Positions 16,054-26,708 are shown, numbered from the stretch's first letter. The stretch is 64,000 nt of DNA from Pseudomonadota bacterium (GCA_021781815.1 JAJXWB010000003.1:124001-188000); one strand, 5' to 3'. A program made the numbers and translations. The notes: generated by a model from the sequence alone, not told the origin.

Positions 16054-16425
16054 TCAGCGGCACAGGCGCTGCGGGCGCCAGGCCACGACCTCGCCCCACT
16101 GGTCGCGGACGGGAAATCTCCGGACGACGCACTGCGGCTGGTATTCCGACTCGTCGTCGTCCACCGCGGCATAGCCTGGCGCCGCCGCATAGGGAGCGGC
16201 ATAGCCCTCGTCGCCTGACGGATATGCGCCATAGGCAGGCGGGTAGGCGTAGGAGGGATGCGCATTGGCTGCGCCGGCGAGGAGCGCGCCCACAGCTATG
16301 CCGCCAATCGCGCCGGCTATGATCGCGCCGGGGTCGGCGCTCGCCGGCGCAGCGGATGTCGCGAGAACGCCGGCGCCGAGAGAAACCGCGGCAAGCGCGG
16401 CGGCAAGGGTCTTCATCGGGCGCAT
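16054..16425 (-). CDS. Small exported Ala/Gly/Tyr-rich protein
   Basis: A 123-residue protein with a signal peptide (about residues 1-31, MRPMKTLAAALAAVSLGAG, cleavage near ASA), a Gly/Ala-rich hydrophobic stretch (about 35-55) and a Tyr/Pro/Ala-rich low-complexity middle. Only two cysteines remain in the C-terminal half (PQCVVRRF and the penultimate RLCR), which could form a disulfide. AGGAGA precedes the ATG at 16425. Similar small secreted proteins are common in alphaproteobacteria and have no known function. Confidence 0.7.
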   Translation of the reverse strand: MRPMKTLAAALAAVSLGAGVLATSAAPASADPGAIIAGAIGGIAVGALLAGAANAHPSYAYPPAYGAYPSGDEGYAAPYAAAPGYAAVDDDESEYQPQCVVRRFPVRDQWGEVVAWRPQRLCR

Positions 16426-16644
16426 GGATCTCTCCTGTGATCTGCTGCTGCAGCGCCTGGCGCTCCAGCGTCCACAACAGAACGCACACAGGCTGAACCG
16501 CAAGTGAACAAGTGACCAGCAGCGGCCCGCCGGACCCGATGCCCAACCGGACGATCCAGGGTCAGGCGCCGATCTCCAGCGGACCCGCGCCTCCGCGCCT
16601 CGCCAACGTCCCGAAACGGACCGCCGTCACGGCCAAACTTTTGG

Positions 16645-17496
16645 CTATGATCGGAAATCCAGTCCGATGTCGAGGATCGGCGCGCTATGGGTCAACCATC
16701 CGATCGAAATCAAATCGACGCCGGTTTCGGCGATTGCGGGGGCTGTCGCCGGCGTAACGCGGCCGGAGGCCTCGGTGATCGCCCGTCCGGCGACCATCGT
16801 CACCGCGCGCCGAAGATCCTCGATTGACATATTGTCGAGCAGCACGGCATCGACACGCGCATCCAGCGCCTGTTCGAGCTGGGCCAGCGTATCGACCTCC
16901 ACTTCGATCTTGACGAGATGGCCGACGCCCGCTCGCGCCCGCTCGACAGCGGCGTGAACGCCGCCGGCGACGCCGATGTGATTGTCCTTGATCAGAACCG
17001 CGTCGTCGAGGCCGAAGCGGTGGTTGGCGCCGCCGCCGGCGCGCACGGCATACTTTTCCACCGCACGTAATCCCGGCGTCGTTTTGCGGGTGCAGACGAC
17101 GCGGGCGCGATGCCCGGACAGGGCGGCGGCCACCGACGCGGTCGCCGTGGCGATGCCGCTCAGGCGGCAGAGGAAATTGAGCGCGGTGCGCTCGGCGGTC
17201 AGTATCCCGCGCGCCGGCCCTTCGACCGACGCAACGATGTCGCCGGGCGAAACCTCGACGCCGTCCTGGCGTCCGAACTTGATCTCAATCGCCGGATCAA
17301 TCAGGCGAAAGGCGATGGCCGCCAGATCCAATCCGGCGATGACGCCCTTCTGGCGCGCTTCCAGCGTCATGCGGGCGCACCGCCCGGCCGGAACGATCGA
17401 ATCGGTCGTGAGATCCCCGGCGCGGCCAAGATCCTCGAGGAGCGCGGTCCGGACCAGCGGTTCCAGCATCAGGGCGGGAAGCGGGTGCAGGTTCAT
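16645..17496 (-). CDS. nadC: Quinolinate phosphoribosyltransferase (NadC)
   Basis: A 283-residue NadC, which converts quinolinate and PRPP to nicotinate mononucleotide in de novo NAD synthesis. Family signatures seen are [36 protein letters not shown] with KDNHI, and [13 protein letters not shown] with LLDNM. The start is directly after the nadB stop region (3 bases apart), so it is the last gene of nadA-nadB-nadC. Length is normal. Confidence 0.96.
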   Translation of the reverse strand: MNLHPLPALMLEPLVRTALLEDLGRAGDLTTDSIVPAGRCARMTLEARQKGVIAGLDLAAIAFRLIDPAIEIKFGRQDGVEVSPGDIVASVEGPARGILTAERTALNFLCRLSGIATATASVAAALSGHRARVVCTRKTTPGLRAVEKYAVRAGGGANHRFGLDDAVLIKDNHIGVAGGVHAAVERARAGVGHLVKIEVEVDTLAQLEQALDARVDAVLLDNMSIEDLRRAVTMVAGRAITEASGRVTPATAPAIAETGVDLISIGWLTHSAPILDIGLDFRS

Positions 17497-17499
17497 TGG

Positions 17500-19044
17500 T
17501 CAGGCGCTCCGGGCCAGCGTCATAGAGGGCAGCGCGCAATCTCTGGCCGCGGTGAAGGCGTCGTCGAGACGCAGTGTCGCGCGACGGGCCGCCTCGGCGC
17601 GGCGCGGAAAGTCAGCGCGGCTGTGCGCGCCCCGGCTCTCCTCGCGTCGAAGCGCCGCAATCGCGATCATCAGCCCGACAATGGCCGGATCTGAAGAAGC
17701 CCCATCGTCCGATGCAAGAGGCAGCAGCGCGGCGACGGCCGTGCGCAGCGCATCGCCGTCTCGCACGACGCCAAGCGCCTTTGACAGAATGGGGCGAACG
17801 GCGGACGGATCGGCCGGCGCCGGCGCACGGGCGACGATCGGCCGCCGATTGCGGCGGGCGGGGCTTCCCATCACGCTTTCGGCAGTCCAGCCGGCGCAGA
17901 CGACAGCTTCCGTCAAGGAATTGCTGGCGAGACGATTGGCGCCGTGCAACCCGGTGCATGCGGCTTCGCCGCATGCCCACAGCCCGGCGATCGAACTGCG
18001 GCCGTCGGCGTCCACCGCGACGCCGCCCATATGATAATGCGCCGCCGGACGAACCGGAATCGGCTGCGTCGCCGGATCAATTCCGACGGCGCGACAGAAC
18101 GACTCGATCGCTGGAAAGCGCCGCGCGAAATCGCGGCCGGGTTTTCCGCGCGCGTCAAGGAAGACGCGATGGCCGGCGGCAAGATGCCGCCAGACCCCGC
18201 GCGCGACAACATCACGCGGCGCAAGTTCTGCGCCCGGTTGACCCGCAAGGAAGCGATGCCCGGTTTCGTCGATGAGCAAGGCGCCTTCCCCGCGCACAGC
18301 CTCGCTGATCAGCTTCATCGGGCGCGCGGCCCGATCGAGCGCGGTCGGATGGAACTGAATGAATTCGAGATCGGCGAGTTCAGCGCCGGCGCGCGCCGCG
18401 AGCGCGAGGCCCTGCCCGAAACTCCCGGAGGGATTGGTGGTGTCCTGAAACAGACTGCCGAGCCCGCCTGCCGCGAGCACCACGCGATCTGTCTCCAGAA
18501 TCACGGCCCCAGCAGGCCCCGCTGCGACTACGCCGGCGATGGCGCCGTCTTCGATGACAAGCCGCCGGGCTTCCAGCCGCTCCAGAACGGAGATCGACGG
18601 CGTCGCGCGCACCGCCGCCGCCAAAGCGCGCACCAGTTCCTGCCCGGTGGCGTCGCCGTGACAATGGACGATACGCCGTCGGCCGTGGGCCGCCTCCAAT
18701 CCAAGATGCATCGCACGATCCGGCGCGCGGTCGAATTCGACGCCCATACGTTCAAGCCATTCGATCGCCGCCGGCGCGGCGCGCACGATGCGCTCGACGA
18801 TCACTTGATCGCAGAGCCCATCGCCCGCGGCCAGCGTGTCGGCGACATGCAGGGCGGGATCGTCGTCGGCGCCGAGGCTCGCCGCCATGCCGCCCTGCGC
18901 CGAAATGCTGGAGGACTCCAGGCCGATCGGCGCCCTGGACAAAAGCACGACGGGTTGGGGCGCCATGCGCAGCGCCGTTGCAAGCCCGGCGACGCCGGCC
19001 CCGATAATCACCGGGCGTCCCGGCCGTTCGAATATCGGAATCAT
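17500..19044 (-). CDS. nadB: L-aspartate oxidase (NadB)
   Basis: A 514-residue flavoprotein that oxidises L-aspartate to iminoaspartate for NadA. FAD motif [14 protein letters not shown] at the N-terminus; [33 protein letters not shown] and [19 protein letters not shown] are family signatures. The ATG at 19044 overlaps the nadA stop (ATGA). The C-terminal helical domain is shorter and Ala/Arg-rich, as usual in alphaproteobacteria. An open frame upstream of 19044 is inside nadA and was not used. Confidence 0.95.
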   Translation of the reverse strand: MIPIFERPGRPVIIGAGVAGLATALRMAPQPVVLLSRAPIGLESSSISAQGGMAASLGADDDPALHVADTLAAGDGLCDQVIVERIVRAAPAAIEWLERMGVEFDRAPDRAMHLGLEAAHGRRRIVHCHGDATGQELVRALAAAVRATPSISVLERLEARRLVIEDGAIAGVVAAGPAGAVILETDRVVLAAGGLGSLFQDTTNPSGSFGQGLALAARAGAELADLEFIQFHPTALDRAARPMKLISEAVRGEGALLIDETGHRFLAGQPGAELAPRDVVARGVWRHLAAGHRVFLDARGKPGRDFARRFPAIESFCRAVGIDPATQPIPVRPAAHYHMGGVAVDADGRSSIAGLWACGEAACTGLHGANRLASNSLTEAVVCAGWTAESVMGSPARRNRRPIVARAPAPADPSAVRPILSKALGVVRDGDALRTAVAALLPLASDDGASSDPAIVGLMIAIAALRREESRGAHSRADFPRRAEAARRATLRLDDAFTAARDCALPSMTLARSA

Positions 19045-20024
19045 ATGTCGAGCATCCGCTGCACAGAGAGTCGGGCGCGCTCGGCGATCGCGGAATCGAC
19101 CGTGACGACATGCCTGTTCTCTTCCAGCGCGGCGCGGATATTGGCGAGCGTGATCCGCTTCATGTGCGGACAGAGATTGCAGGGGCGCACAAACTCGATG
19201 TCGGGATGCAGCGCCGCAACATTGTCGCTCATCGAGCATTCCGTGAGAAGAACGACGCGCGACGGCCTGCGTCTCGCCACGTAGTCGGACATGACCGCAG
19301 TCGACCCGGAAAAGTCCGCCTCGGCGAGGACCTCGGGCGGGCACTCCGGATGGGCGAGCACGACCAGGCCTGCATGATCCTCCCGCAACTGACGCACTTC
19401 GGCGGCGGTGAAGCGTTCATGCACCTCGCAGCGCCCCTTCCACGCGATGATGTCCACATGCGTTTCGGCAGCGACATTGCGCGCCAGATATTCGTCGGGA
19501 ATCATGATGACCCGATCGACGCCAAGCGACTCGACGACAGCGCGGGCGTTGCCGGAGGTGCAGCAGATGTCCGATTCCGCCTTCACTGCGGCCGACGTGT
19601 TGACATAAGTGACGATCGGCACGCCAGGATAGCGCTGTCGCAGCAGACGCACGTCTTCGGGCGTCACCGATTCCGCGAGCGAACAGCCCGCCTCCAGGTC
19701 AGGGATCAGCACGGTCTTGTCGGGATTGAGGAGCTTCGCGGTTTCAGCCATGAAGTGCACGCCCGCGAGCACGATCGTCTCGGCGTCGACGTTCATCGCC
19801 ATGCGCGCCAGCGCCAGGCTGTCGCCAACCAGATCGGCAACGCAATGAAAGATCTCCGGCGTCTGGTAGTTATGCGCGAGGATCACGGCGTTGCGCCGCC
19901 GCTTGAGATCGAGGATTGCGTCGACATCGCCAGCGAAAGATGGCCACTCGATCGGCGGAACCACGCCTCGCACCCGCTCGTAGAGCGGCGCCGTGCGGGC
20001 CAGAACGTCAGACAGGTCGGACAT
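19041..20024 (-). CDS. nadA: Quinolinate synthase (NadA)
   Basis: A 327-residue [4Fe-4S] enzyme that condenses iminoaspartate with dihydroxyacetone phosphate to quinolinate. Three cluster cysteines are visible in [18 protein letters not shown] and [11 protein letters not shown]. The early AHNYQ motif is present. It is the first gene of nadABC. No clear ribosome-binding site precedes the ATG at 20024; instead a palindromic site begins four bases upstream, which suggests that repression and translation start are closely linked. Confidence 0.96.
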   Translation of the reverse strand: MSDLSDVLARTAPLYERVRGVVPPIEWPSFAGDVDAILDLKRRRNAVILAHNYQTPEIFHCVADLVGDSLALARMAMNVDAETIVLAGVHFMAETAKLLNPDKTVLIPDLEAGCSLAESVTPEDVRLLRQRYPGVPIVTYVNTSAAVKAESDICCTSGNARAVVESLGVDRVIMIPDEYLARNVAAETHVDIIAWKGRCEVHERFTAAEVRQLREDHAGLVVLAHPECPPEVLAEADFSGSTAVMSDYVARRRPSRVVLLTECSMSDNVAALHPDIEFVRPCNLCPHMKRITLANIRAALEENRHVVTVDSAIAERARLSVQRMLDI

Positions 20025-20028
20025 TTGT

Positions 20029-20077
20029 TATACTACTTTTGAGTACAAGTCCAACATATACTGATGTTGAGTATATG
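20029..20077. promoter_or_regulatory. Tandem palindromic operator before nadA
   Basis: Two copies of one inverted-repeat pattern lie in the 58-base gap between nadA and the upstream regulator gene. Copy 2 has arms CATATACT (20055-20062) and AGTATATG (20070-20077) around a seven-base spacer. Copy 1 has TATACT (20029-20034) and AGTACA (20042-20047), also with a seven-base spacer, one mismatch in the inner arms. Centres are 28 bases apart. The downstream half of both spacers ends in TTG. The site is a strong candidate for the adjacent NAD regulator. Confidence 0.7.
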
Positions 20078-20082
20078 GTTTG

Positions 20083-21033
20083 TCAAGCCCGCGAAACGGG
20101 CAGCCGGGTTCCCGTCGTGCCGCGCTCCGCCAGAACCGCCTGGCGGAACCGGAACAGTTTGGCGGGGCGCCCCGCCGCTTCGGTCGAGGTCGCGCCGGTT
20201 TCCTCGACCAGCTCCTGCTGCTCGATCAAGCGACGGAAATTCGGTTTGTGAACGTCCCGTCCGGCCAGCGCCTCGACGCTTTTCTGCAACTGCAGAAGCG
20301 TGAAGGTCGCCGGCATCAATTCAAACACGACCGGCCTGTATTTGATTTTCGCGCGCAACCGCGCAATGCCGGTTGCGAGGATGCGCCGATGGTCGGCCGT
20401 CATCGCCCGGCCGAGGGTCAGCGAAACCTCGCCGGTCGATTGGCTGCGCAAGGCTTCGTGCGCCAACCCGGCTTCATAGAGAAGCTCGTAGCGCTGCAGA
20501 ACGAGCTCCTCGTTCCAGTCAAATCCGTCCAAGCCGAAATTGATCGCCGCGCGCTGCAACCTGCCTGCGCGCAGCTTCCGATCCGGAGCTGACCGCGCCC
20601 AATCGCGCAGTTGCGGCGCAATCGCGTCCTCGATGAACCGCGGCGGACCGGCGCGATGGTCCTCCCAGGGAAAATAGTCGTACCAATTGCGCCAGCCGGC
20701 GCCCTGCCCGTCCGGCGGCTTGTCCTCTCTTGTCAGGCCGAGATAGCTGATCGAAATCACCCGCCGCGCCGCAGGCTCCTCCGCCCGGTCCCGATCGGCG
20801 AACGTGTAGAGTTGCTCGACATAGCCGAGCGGTCTCCCGGTCTGCTGCTCCACCCAGATCCGCAGCCCCGTTTGCAGCGAGCGATGCGCATGCTCGAACG
20901 GCCCCGATGGCAGGGCGTCGCCGCCGTGGACGGTGAGCACTCTCGGCTGGCCCCCCGTGACCGCCGCCAGAACCGCGATCAGATTTGCGTCGACCGTGTT
21001 GCCAACGGTCCCGCGCGCCTGCGCTTTCGCCAT
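20083..21033 (-). CDS. Nudix-related NAD-metabolism repressor (NrtR/NadQ type)
   Basis: A 316-residue protein. The N-terminal about 200 residues look like a degenerate Nudix domain (LIAVLAAVTGG, GLRIWVEQQTGRPLGYVEQL), without an intact Nudix box. The C-terminal about 75 residues have the NrtR winged-helix look (FTLLQLQKSVEALAGRDVHKPNFRRL and AGRPAKLFRFR). It is directly upstream of nadABC, and a tandem palindrome lies between. NrtR and the alphaproteobacterial NadQ group both control nad genes; the size fits the larger NadQ-like group better, but I could not align it. I infer it represses nadABC in response to an NAD-related ligand. Confidence 0.8.
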   Translation of the reverse strand: MAKAQARGTVGNTVDANLIAVLAAVTGGQPRVLTVHGGDALPSGPFEHAHRSLQTGLRIWVEQQTGRPLGYVEQLYTFADRDRAEEPAARRVISISYLGLTREDKPPDGQGAGWRNWYDYFPWEDHRAGPPRFIEDAIAPQLRDWARSAPDRKLRAGRLQRAAINFGLDGFDWNEELVLQRYELLYEAGLAHEALRSQSTGEVSLTLGRAMTADHRRILATGIARLRAKIKYRPVVFELMPATFTLLQLQKSVEALAGRDVHKPNFRRLIEQQELVEETGATSTEAAGRPAKLFRFRQAVLAERGTTGTRLPVSRA

Positions 21034-21244
21034 GTGTCAGCCTGCATCTGCAAGAAAATCGACATCGTTCAGCAATGTACCGATATTTTGGAAGGGAAGA
21101 TATTCCGCATTGGGCCAAGGACGGCGCACGCCGCCACGACGCCGATCTCGCTGTTTGCCTGTTGCGGCCTCTGCTGCCATTGTCCCGCGCCGAAATGAGG
21201 CGCCGGTTCTGGGCGGCGCGCCGCGACAATGCTTGGATGCAAGA

Positions 21245-22678
21245 ATGGATGTTGTTGACCTCGATCCGACGGATTGGGACGAATTTCGGAACCTGAGCCA
21301 CGCCGCGCTCGATTCGATGATTGACCATCTGCAGACGATTCGTGAACGGCCGGTCTGGCGCCAGGCGCCGGACGAAGTCCGCAATCGTTTCCGTAATCCG
21401 ATCCCGCGCGAGTCCCGCGACTTCCGCGAAGTTCTCACGGATTTCAACTCATTCGTTCGCCCCTATGTCACGGGCAACACGCATCCGCTGTTCATGGGCT
21501 GGGTTCATGGCGCTGGCACGCCCGTCGGCATGATCGCGGAAATGCTGGCGGCGGGGCTGAACGCAAATTGCGGCGGCCGAAATCACATCGCGATCGACGT
21601 CGAGCGGCAGGCGACCCTGTGGGTTGCCGAAGCGTTGGGTCTTCCTGCGGATTGCTCGGGCCTTTTCGTCACGGGATCCTCGATGGCGAACTTTATCGGG
21701 CTGCTGGTCGCGCGAACCAGAGCGTTGGGCGTGGACGTGCGTCGCAGCGGCATGCTGGCGACCGGCCGGCGCCTTGTCGCTTACGCCTCCTGCGAGGCGC
21801 ATCAGTGCATCGGGCAGGCGATGGAGCTTGCAGGACTTGGCTCCGACAATTTGCGCCTGATCGCCACGGATTCTTCGCGCGCCTTGCGGGCCGATTTGCT
21901 GGCTGCCGCCATCGATGCCGACATTTCGGCGGGCTGCACGCCATTTCTGGTCGTTGGCACAGCGGGAACCGTCAATACCGGCTCGATCGATCCGCTCGAC
22001 GCGATCGCCACAATCGCGCGCGAACGAAACCTCTGGTTCCATGTCGATGGCGCAATCGGCGCAGCGGCGATGCTTGCGCCGGACCTGCAACCATTGATGA
22101 AAGGCATCGAGCGCGCGGATTCGGTCGCGCTCGACTTCCACAAGTGGATGCATGTTCCGTACGACGCGGGATTTGTAATCGTGCGCGACTCCCGTGCGCA
22201 TCTGCGGACGTTCGCGAGCGACGCCGCCTATCTGTCGCGCGCCGAAACAGGTCTGGCCGCCGGCGAGGTCTGGCCCTGCGATCTTGGTCCAGATCTTTCG
22301 CGCGGTTTCCGCGCCCTCAAAACCTGGTTCGCCTTCGAAACCTTCGGCGCCGACAGGATCGGCGCGTGCGTCGCGCAGAACTGCGTCGCAGCGCGCTATC
22401 TCGCCGACCGGCTCGACGCCGGCGGCCTGTTCGAACTGCGTGCGCCGGTCGCGCTGAACATCGTGTGCTTCGGCGCAAGATCGGAGAATTCCGACAGCCT
22501 CAACCGAAGAATCGTGGAAGCCCTTCATGTAGGCGGGCATGCAGCGCCATCGCTTACCCTGCTCGATGGCCGTCCCGTCATTCGCGCCGCAATCGTCAAT
22601 CATCGAACAACCACGGCGGACATCGACGATTTCATCGGCGCCCTGGACAAAATCATCACGGCCGACGCCGCCGCATGA
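21245..22678 (+). CDS. PLP-dependent group II decarboxylase
   Basis: A 477-residue fold-type I PLP enzyme of the aromatic-L-amino-acid/glutamate decarboxylase group. The PLP lysine is in ALDFHKWMHVPYD; LWFHVDGAIGAAA holds the aspartate that pairs with the pyridinium, and FVTGSSMANFIGL is the phosphate region. Substrate cannot be told; relatives act on tyrosine, tryptophan, DOPA, or act as aldehyde synthases. The start at 21245 (MDVVDLDPTDWDEF) is the best match to family N-termini; the ribosome-binding site is weak. It is divergent from the NAD regulator and convergent with putA. Confidence 0.87.
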   Translation: MDVVDLDPTDWDEFRNLSHAALDSMIDHLQTIRERPVWRQAPDEVRNRFRNPIPRESRDFREVLTDFNSFVRPYVTGNTHPLFMGWVHGAGTPVGMIAEMLAAGLNANCGGRNHIAIDVERQATLWVAEALGLPADCSGLFVTGSSMANFIGLLVARTRALGVDVRRSGMLATGRRLVAYASCEAHQCIGQAMELAGLGSDNLRLIATDSSRALRADLLAAAIDADISAGCTPFLVVGTAGTVNTGSIDPLDAIATIARERNLWFHVDGAIGAAAMLAPDLQPLMKGIERADSVALDFHKWMHVPYDAGFVIVRDSRAHLRTFASDAAYLSRAETGLAAGEVWPCDLGPDLSRGFRALKTWFAFETFGADRIGACVAQNCVAARYLADRLDAGGLFELRAPVALNIVCFGARSENSDSLNRRIVEALHVGGHAAPSLTLLDGRPVIRAAIVNHRTTTADIDDFIGALDKIITADAAA

Positions 22679-22679
22679 T

Positions 22680-22724
22680 GCGCGCGCCGGTGATCCGGCC
22701 GGGCTGACGCCGACCGGCGCGCGC
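22680..22724. terminator. 12-bp hairpin between convergent decarboxylase and putA genes
   Basis: GCGCGCGCCGGT (22680-22691) pairs perfectly with ACCGGCGCGCGC (22713-22724) over a 21-base loop. It fills the gap between the two stop codons and probably ends transcription from both sides. No T-run is present on either strand. Confidence 0.55.
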
Positions 22725-25700
22725 TCACACCATCGACATCAGACCGGCGTCGCCGCCGGCTGCCGCCGTGTTGGCCGCGATCGAACGCTCATCGACCAGC
22801 CAGGCGAGTTCGTACTCATCGCCGGGCGCCACGACAGCCTGCATCGGGACGATCGGTCCGGCGCGCGCGGCAAGAGCCAGCGCCGCCGCACGCATGTCGT
22901 CGGCCGGCCCCTCGAACAGAACGCCGGCCAGACCCGACGCCGCGAGCGGATCATCGATCGCGATGATCCGCGCCGCAGCTTCCTGCGGCAGTCGGTCAAA
23001 GACAGAAATCGCCGCGCCGCTCGCCACCAGAGCCGTATTGCCGGTCGCCAGAATCGCCCCGACCTGAACGAGCAAGGCCGATTGACCCGCCGCCAGGGCG
23101 GCGATGCGGCCGCGCGCTCTAAGCGCATAGATATTACGCTCGCCGACCGGACCTGCGAGCTCGATGCGCGCGCCAGACGGAGAGCGGGCAATATAGCCAG
23201 CGCATGTTTCAGCCTCGGCCAGATGCCCGCGTGCGCGCAACCAGTCGACGTAAGCCCTGGCGCCCGCAAGCGGAACGCCGCCGCTCCGCGCGCCGGCAAG
23301 CGCATTTCGCGGCGCGCGGCGGACCAGCCGTCCGAGATAGAGCGGCCCGCCGGCTTTCGGACCGACTCCGGACAAGCGCGCGCCGCCGAAGGGCTGCACG
23401 CCAACTACCGCGCCAATGATGTTCCGGTTGATATAGATATTGCCTGCTTCGATTTCCTCAACGACGCGCGCGACGGTCCCGTCAATGCGGGTGTGCAGAC
23501 CGAAGGTCAGGCCATAGCCGGCGGCGTTGATGTCAGCAATCAATTCGTCCAGTTCTTCCCGCCGGTAGCGCATCACGTGCAGCACAGGACCGAAGATTTC
23601 GCGCTCGACGTCGCCGATTCTGCTGACTTCGATAATTGTCGGCGCAACGAAGGTTCCGTGCGCGGTCGCTTCCTTCAGGGCGAGCTGCCAGACGCGATGA
23701 CCGCGGCTTCGCATCGTCTCGATGTGGGATAGAATGCCGTCGCGGGCGTCCGCGGCGATCACGGGCCCCACATCGACTGACAGGTCATCGGGAACGCCGA
23801 CCTCAAGTTCGGACATTGCGCCGATGAGCATGCCCAGCGTTCGATCGGCGATTTCCTCCTGCAGGCACAGAATGCGCAGCGCAGAGCAGCGCTGGCCGGC
23901 GGAATCGAAAGCCGACGAAATCGCATCGGCGGCGACCTGCTCGGCAAGCGCCGTGGAATCGACGACGAGCGCATTCAGACCGCCAGTTTCCGCGATCAAC
24001 GGCACGGGCTTTCCAGCCGCGCCCAATCGTCCGGCGAGCTGACCCTGGATCAGGCGGCCAACCGCGGTCGACCCCGTGAAGATCACGCCCTCGGCGCGCG
24101 GATCGGCGACCAGGGCAGCCCCCACATCGCCGGCGCCGGGCAGCAATTGGACGGTATTTTCCGGCGCGCCGGCGTCATGCAGAATGCGGACCGCTTCTGC
24201 CGCGATCAGCGGCGTCTCCTCGGCCGGTTTCGCCAGAACGACATTGCCGGCGGCGAGCGCCGCAGCGACCTGCCCCATGAAGATCGAGAGCGGAAAGTTC
24301 CATGGACTGATGCAGACGACGGGGCCGAGCGGCGCATGCGCGGCCGGATCGAGCGTGCGCACCGCTTCGCACGCATAGTAGCGCAGGAAGTCCACGGCTT
24401 CGCGCACTTCGGCGACTGCGTTGGCGAATGTCTTGCCGGCCTCCCGGACGATCAGTCCGATCAGGATATCGGCGCGCGCCTCGATCGCGTCGGCTGCGCG
24501 CTGAAGAACCGCAGCCCGCTCGCAGGGGAGCGTCGCCGCCCATCCGGCCGCCGCCCGCGCGGCCATGTCCATGGCGGCGCCAATTTCCACCAGCGTCGCG
24601 GGCCGCGTCATCCCGACAAGATCATGCCGGTTGGCGGGATTGACCACGGGCGTATCGTCGGGGCCAGGCCCGGCGTCCCGGCAAAAGGCGGTCCAGACGG
24701 CGCGCAGGCTATCGTCCAGGCCATCGGCCAGCGCAGCAAGTCTCCGCTCGTCCGCCAGATCGATGCCAAAGGAATTGCGCCGATCCGCCCCGAACAGATC
24801 GCGCGGCGCGGCGATCTTGCCGTGCGGCGCGCCGGGCGGCGCGATGGCGCGCGCGACTGCGACCGGGTCCCGCACGAGTTCGTCGAGCGCCACGGCTCTG
24901 TCTGCGATGCGGTTGACGAACGAGGAGTTCGCGCCGTTCTCCAGCAACCGGCGCACGAGATAGGCCAGCAGCGTCTCGTGCGATCCCACGGGCGCGTAAA
25001 TACGGCAGGGACGGTTGAGCTTGTCCGGCCCGACGACTTCCTCGTAGAGCTGTTCGCCCATGCCATGCAGGCACTGGAATTCAAATTGGCCGGGATAGAA
25101 ACTCGGCCCGGCCGCGACGAGAACCGCGGCGAGCGACTGTGCGTTGTGCGTGGCGAATTGCGGGTAGATCGCATCGGGCGCAGCGAGCATTTTTCGCGCG
25201 CAGGCAAGAAACGAAACGTCACTGTAGATCTTGCGCGTGAACACTGGAAACCCGTCGAGTCCATCGACCTGCGCGCGCTTGATCTCGGCGTCCCAATAGG
25301 CGCCCTTGACGAGGCGGATCATCAATCTGCGTTGTGAACGGCGGGCCAGATCGATGAGCCAGTCGATGATGTACGGGCAGCGCTTGCCATAGGCCTGCAC
25401 CGCGAAACCCAGGCCGTTCCAGCCAGCGAGCGCAGGGTCGAGGCTCAGGGCTTCCAGGATGTCGAGAGAAATGTCGACCTTGTCGGCTTCCTCGGCGTCG
25501 ATGTTGAAGCCGATGTCTGCGCGTTTCGCCAACTCCGCCAGAATTTTCACGCGAGGGAGCAGTTCGGTCATGACGCGGTCGCGCTGCGATCGGGAAAAGC
25601 GCGGATGCAGCGCCGACAGCTTGACTGAAACGCCCGCCCGTTCGTAGATGCCTCGACCCCGCGACGTTTCTCCGATCGCGCGCACGGCGGCCGCGTACTG

Positions 25701-26384
25701 GGATAAATAGCGCGAGGCGTCCTCGGCCGTCGTCGCCGCTTCGCCGAGCATGTCATAGGAATATGTAAAGCCTCTGGCCTCCATCGCGCGACTGTTCGCA
25801 ACGGCTTCGGCGATCGTGCGTCCGCTGACGAATTGTGCGCCCAGCATCCGCATCGCCACGTCGACGGCGCGGCGGATGATCGGCTCGCCGCGACGCGCGA
25901 TCAGTCCGGTGAGAGCGGCTGTCAGGCTCTGCTCGCGCGGCGGCGCCACGAGCCTGCCGGTGAGGACAAGCCCCCAGGTCGCGGCGTTGACGAACATGGA
26001 CGGGCTGTGGCCGAGATGGGCGCGCCAGTCGGCGGATGAAAGCTTGTCGCGGATCAGCAGATCGCGCGTCGTCGCATCCGGTATGCGCAGCAAGGCCTCG
26101 GCGAGGCGCATGAGCGCGACGCCTTCCTGGCTCGACAGGGAATATTCGTGGATCATCCCCTCGACGCCGCGCTCCCGCATCTTCGCGCGCAGCTTGACGA
26201 CGAGGCCGCGTGCGATCGACTCCGCGCGCGCGGCCTCCGCCGGGGCCGGCGCGGCGAGATCAAGAAGCGGCTTCAAGCATTCCGGTTCAGGTCGGCGGCA
26301 GGCCGAGGTTATCTCGGTCCGCAGCGGTTCTTGCTGCGCCAGCCCGGCGCGAAAAGCAGCAAACGGCGATGGTCGATCGGACAT
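22725..26384 (-). CDS. putA: Bifunctional proline dehydrogenase / P5C dehydrogenase (PutA)
   Basis: A 1,219-residue PutA that oxidises proline to glutamate in two steps. The proline dehydrogenase barrel is about residues 100-430 (RLVKGAYWDAEIKRAQ; RRLLENGANSSFVNR). The P5C dehydrogenase domain is about 500-980, with FTGSTAVGRLI, catalytic Glu in ETGGLNA and catalytic Cys in SAGQRCSALR. About 200 C-terminal residues form an extra aldehyde-dehydrogenase-like domain, as in long PutA forms. No N-terminal ribbon-helix-helix is seen, so it is not an autoregulator. The start at 26384 (MSDRPSPFAAFRAG) was preferred to an upstream Arg-rich extension. Confidence 0.95.
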   Translation of the reverse strand: MSDRPSPFAAFRAGLAQQEPLRTEITSACRRPEPECLKPLLDLAAPAPAEAARAESIARGLVVKLRAKMRERGVEGMIHEYSLSSQEGVALMRLAEALLRIPDATTRDLLIRDKLSSADWRAHLGHSPSMFVNAATWGLVLTGRLVAPPREQSLTAALTGLIARRGEPIIRRAVDVAMRMLGAQFVSGRTIAEAVANSRAMEARGFTYSYDMLGEAATTAEDASRYLSQYAAAVRAIGETSRGRGIYERAGVSVKLSALHPRFSRSQRDRVMTELLPRVKILAELAKRADIGFNIDAEEADKVDISLDILEALSLDPALAGWNGLGFAVQAYGKRCPYIIDWLIDLARRSQRRLMIRLVKGAYWDAEIKRAQVDGLDGFPVFTRKIYSDVSFLACARKMLAAPDAIYPQFATHNAQSLAAVLVAAGPSFYPGQFEFQCLHGMGEQLYEEVVGPDKLNRPCRIYAPVGSHETLLAYLVRRLLENGANSSFVNRIADRAVALDELVRDPVAVARAIAPPGAPHGKIAAPRDLFGADRRNSFGIDLADERRLAALADGLDDSLRAVWTAFCRDAGPGPDDTPVVNPANRHDLVGMTRPATLVEIGAAMDMAARAAAGWAATLPCERAAVLQRAADAIEARADILIGLIVREAGKTFANAVAEVREAVDFLRYYACEAVRTLDPAAHAPLGPVVCISPWNFPLSIFMGQVAAALAAGNVVLAKPAEETPLIAAEAVRILHDAGAPENTVQLLPGAGDVGAALVADPRAEGVIFTGSTAVGRLIQGQLAGRLGAAGKPVPLIAETGGLNALVVDSTALAEQVAADAISSAFDSAGQRCSALRILCLQEEIADRTLGMLIGAMSELEVGVPDDLSVDVGPVIAADARDGILSHIETMRSRGHRVWQLALKEATAHGTFVAPTIIEVSRIGDVEREIFGPVLHVMRYRREELDELIADINAAGYGLTFGLHTRIDGTVARVVEEIEAGNIYINRNIIGAVVGVQPFGGARLSGVGPKAGGPLYLGRLVRRAPRNALAGARSGGVPLAGARAYVDWLRARGHLAEAETCAGYIARSPSGARIELAGPVGERNIYALRARGRIAALAAGQSALLVQVGAILATGNTALVASGAAISVFDRLPQEAAARIIAIDDPLAASGLAGVLFEGPADDMRAAALALAARAGPIVPMQAVVAPGDEYELAWLVDERSIAANTAAAGGDAGLMSMV

Positions 26385-26708
26385 GGACAATGCTTTCGCA
26401 GGCGCACAGCTTCTGGCCGCGCGACGCCGGTTCACGCGGCCGGTTGTCCCGGGCGAGATCCCCGGCCTAGGGCAGACTCCATGTCGCACAGACGAAGATG
26501 GCTCCCGAGGGCGCAAGTTTCCAGCCAAAGCGCCTTTGTCGCGCCGGACTTGTCCATCGTCCTGCGCCATTTCGTTGCTCAAACGGGAGAAGCGAGCCGC
26601 AGGTCAATCATGACCAGCCGCGCCAGCGCGGTGGATTGAAGGCAAGGCCGCCCCTGTCCGGCAAAAGCGATGAAATCCGTCGGGCCAGACGGGATTGGCG
26701 AGGCCCGT
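26385..26708. other. Gap between putA and the diguanylate cyclase gene
   Basis: A 324-base gap upstream of putA. I see no gene in it. It should hold the putA promoter. An inverted repeat AGACGGG (26687-26693) / CCCGTCT (26704-26710) overlaps the stop of the diguanylate cyclase gene and may be a weak terminator for it. No regulatory motif was recognised. Confidence 0.4.
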
